Source: Novosphingobium sp. (lineage in GTDB: Bacteria > Pseudomonadota > Alphaproteobacteria > Sphingomonadales > Sphingomonadaceae). Taken from it: a stretch of DNA of 54,736 bases. Made by a program: the position numbers and the translations under genes. The stretch covers positions 1-54,736 of the forward strand of contig JAGIAR010000018.1 in NCBI GenBank assembly GCA_017744735.1, given 5' to 3'. Shown here piece after piece: positions 52,965 through 54,736 of the stretch. How positions within the stretch are numbered: the first letter of the stretch is position 1; each line of letters begins with the position of its first letter. A model generated the notes under the pieces. The model worked only from the letters and a program-made list of their open reading frames with translations, was not told the DNA's origin and searched no databases.

Positions 52965-53119
52965 GCCGTCATCCGCTGTTTCCCGTCCTGCTGATCGCAA
53001 CGATCGCCCTTGCGGGGCTGATCCTCGGACTTACCGGCGACAGTTGGGAAGACTGGCTCGCCAATGCGGCGCTGGCGCTCTGCCTGATCCCGATCGGCCG
53101 GGCTTCGCTGCGCCGCTAG
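52961..53119 (+). CDS. Small two-TM protein
   Basis: A 52-residue protein with two hydrophobic segments (LFPVLLIATIALAGLILGL and WLANAALALCLIPIG). ATG overlaps the PepSY stop as ATGA, and the gene ends the receptor operon. Function unknown; probably a membrane partner of the PepSY protein. Confidence 0.65.
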   Translation: MSRHPLFPVLLIATIALAGLILGLTGDSWEDWLANAALALCLIPIGRASLRR

Positions 53120-53212
53120 GTCGTGCTTCCAGTTGGGGCTACCGCCGCCCGCATTCGCCTGATAACGGGCGTGGTCAAAGCCGGGCGCCCCCGGCGATGG
53201 GAGAGAGACACC

Positions 53213-54736
<1,524 letters not shown>

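Noticed and set aside
53180..53195. A small hairpin GCCGGG-CGCC-CCCGGC before the aldehyde dehydrogenase gene as a riboswitch or attenuator
   Set aside because: The stem is only 6 bp, without a known aptamer core or an alternative pairing that I could find; such stems are frequent in GC-rich leaders.

Overview
The window is GC-rich (roughly 65%) alphaproteobacterial DNA, most likely from a sphingomonad (Novosphingobium/Sphingobium/Sphingomonas type). The clues are the ahcY-adenosine kinase pair, palindromic intergenic repeats typical of that order, a TonB-dependent receptor, LigB-type and Rieske oxygenases, and many paralogous transporters and small NTF2-like proteins. No rRNA, tRNA, CRISPR array or transposase was seen.

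Layout. 1-1179: core metabolism (end of ahcY, adenosine kinase). 1.3-40.4 kb: a large catabolic region in short, often divergent operons. It holds three MDR dehydrogenases, an SDR, six MFS carriers, three amidohydrolase-2 proteins, three MetE-catalytic-domain proteins, five NTF2/SnoaL-like proteins, three DoxX-like membrane proteins, a two-component flavin monooxygenase (23.3 and 28.0 kb), a LigB-type extradiol dioxygenase, a Rieske oxygenase, an MBL hydrolase and an alpha/beta hydrolase. 36.7-44.2 kb: a sub-cluster for an amine or N-methyl compound (TetR/BetI-like regulator, APC permease, FAD oxidoreductase, Rieske oxygenase with a bridging Glu, sarcosine oxidase-like flavoenzyme, amidase), followed by MocR and PaiB-like regulators. 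46.4-53.1 kb: TonB receptor, exported propeller-amidohydrolase, PepSY membrane protein and a small membrane protein, all joined by stop/start overlaps. 53.2 kb to the end: aromatic aldehyde dehydrogenase and the start of pobA, leading to protocatechuate.

The most striking signal is a short palindromic motif, TTGT-N3-ACAA, repeated about a dozen times (several degenerate) in intergenic regions between 2.4 and 40.4 kb, close upstream of most operons. It suggests one shared regulon across the catabolic region. Within it a module of SnoaL-like protein + MetE-like catalytic domain + MFS carrier occurs twice, and a MetE-like gene occurs a third time beside amidohydrolases. I infer a demethylation or thiol-transfer-linked catabolic system for an aromatic or methoxylated substrate, but the substrate cannot be named from sequence alone.

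Other notable structure: two MDR proteins that lack both catalytic-zinc cysteines; a 31-codon membrane ORF wedged between two ATGA overlaps; a duplicated 3' fragment of an amidohydrolase gene next to a lower-GC orphan gene and a ~300 bp palindrome; and two copies of an intergenic repeat with a covarying hairpin.
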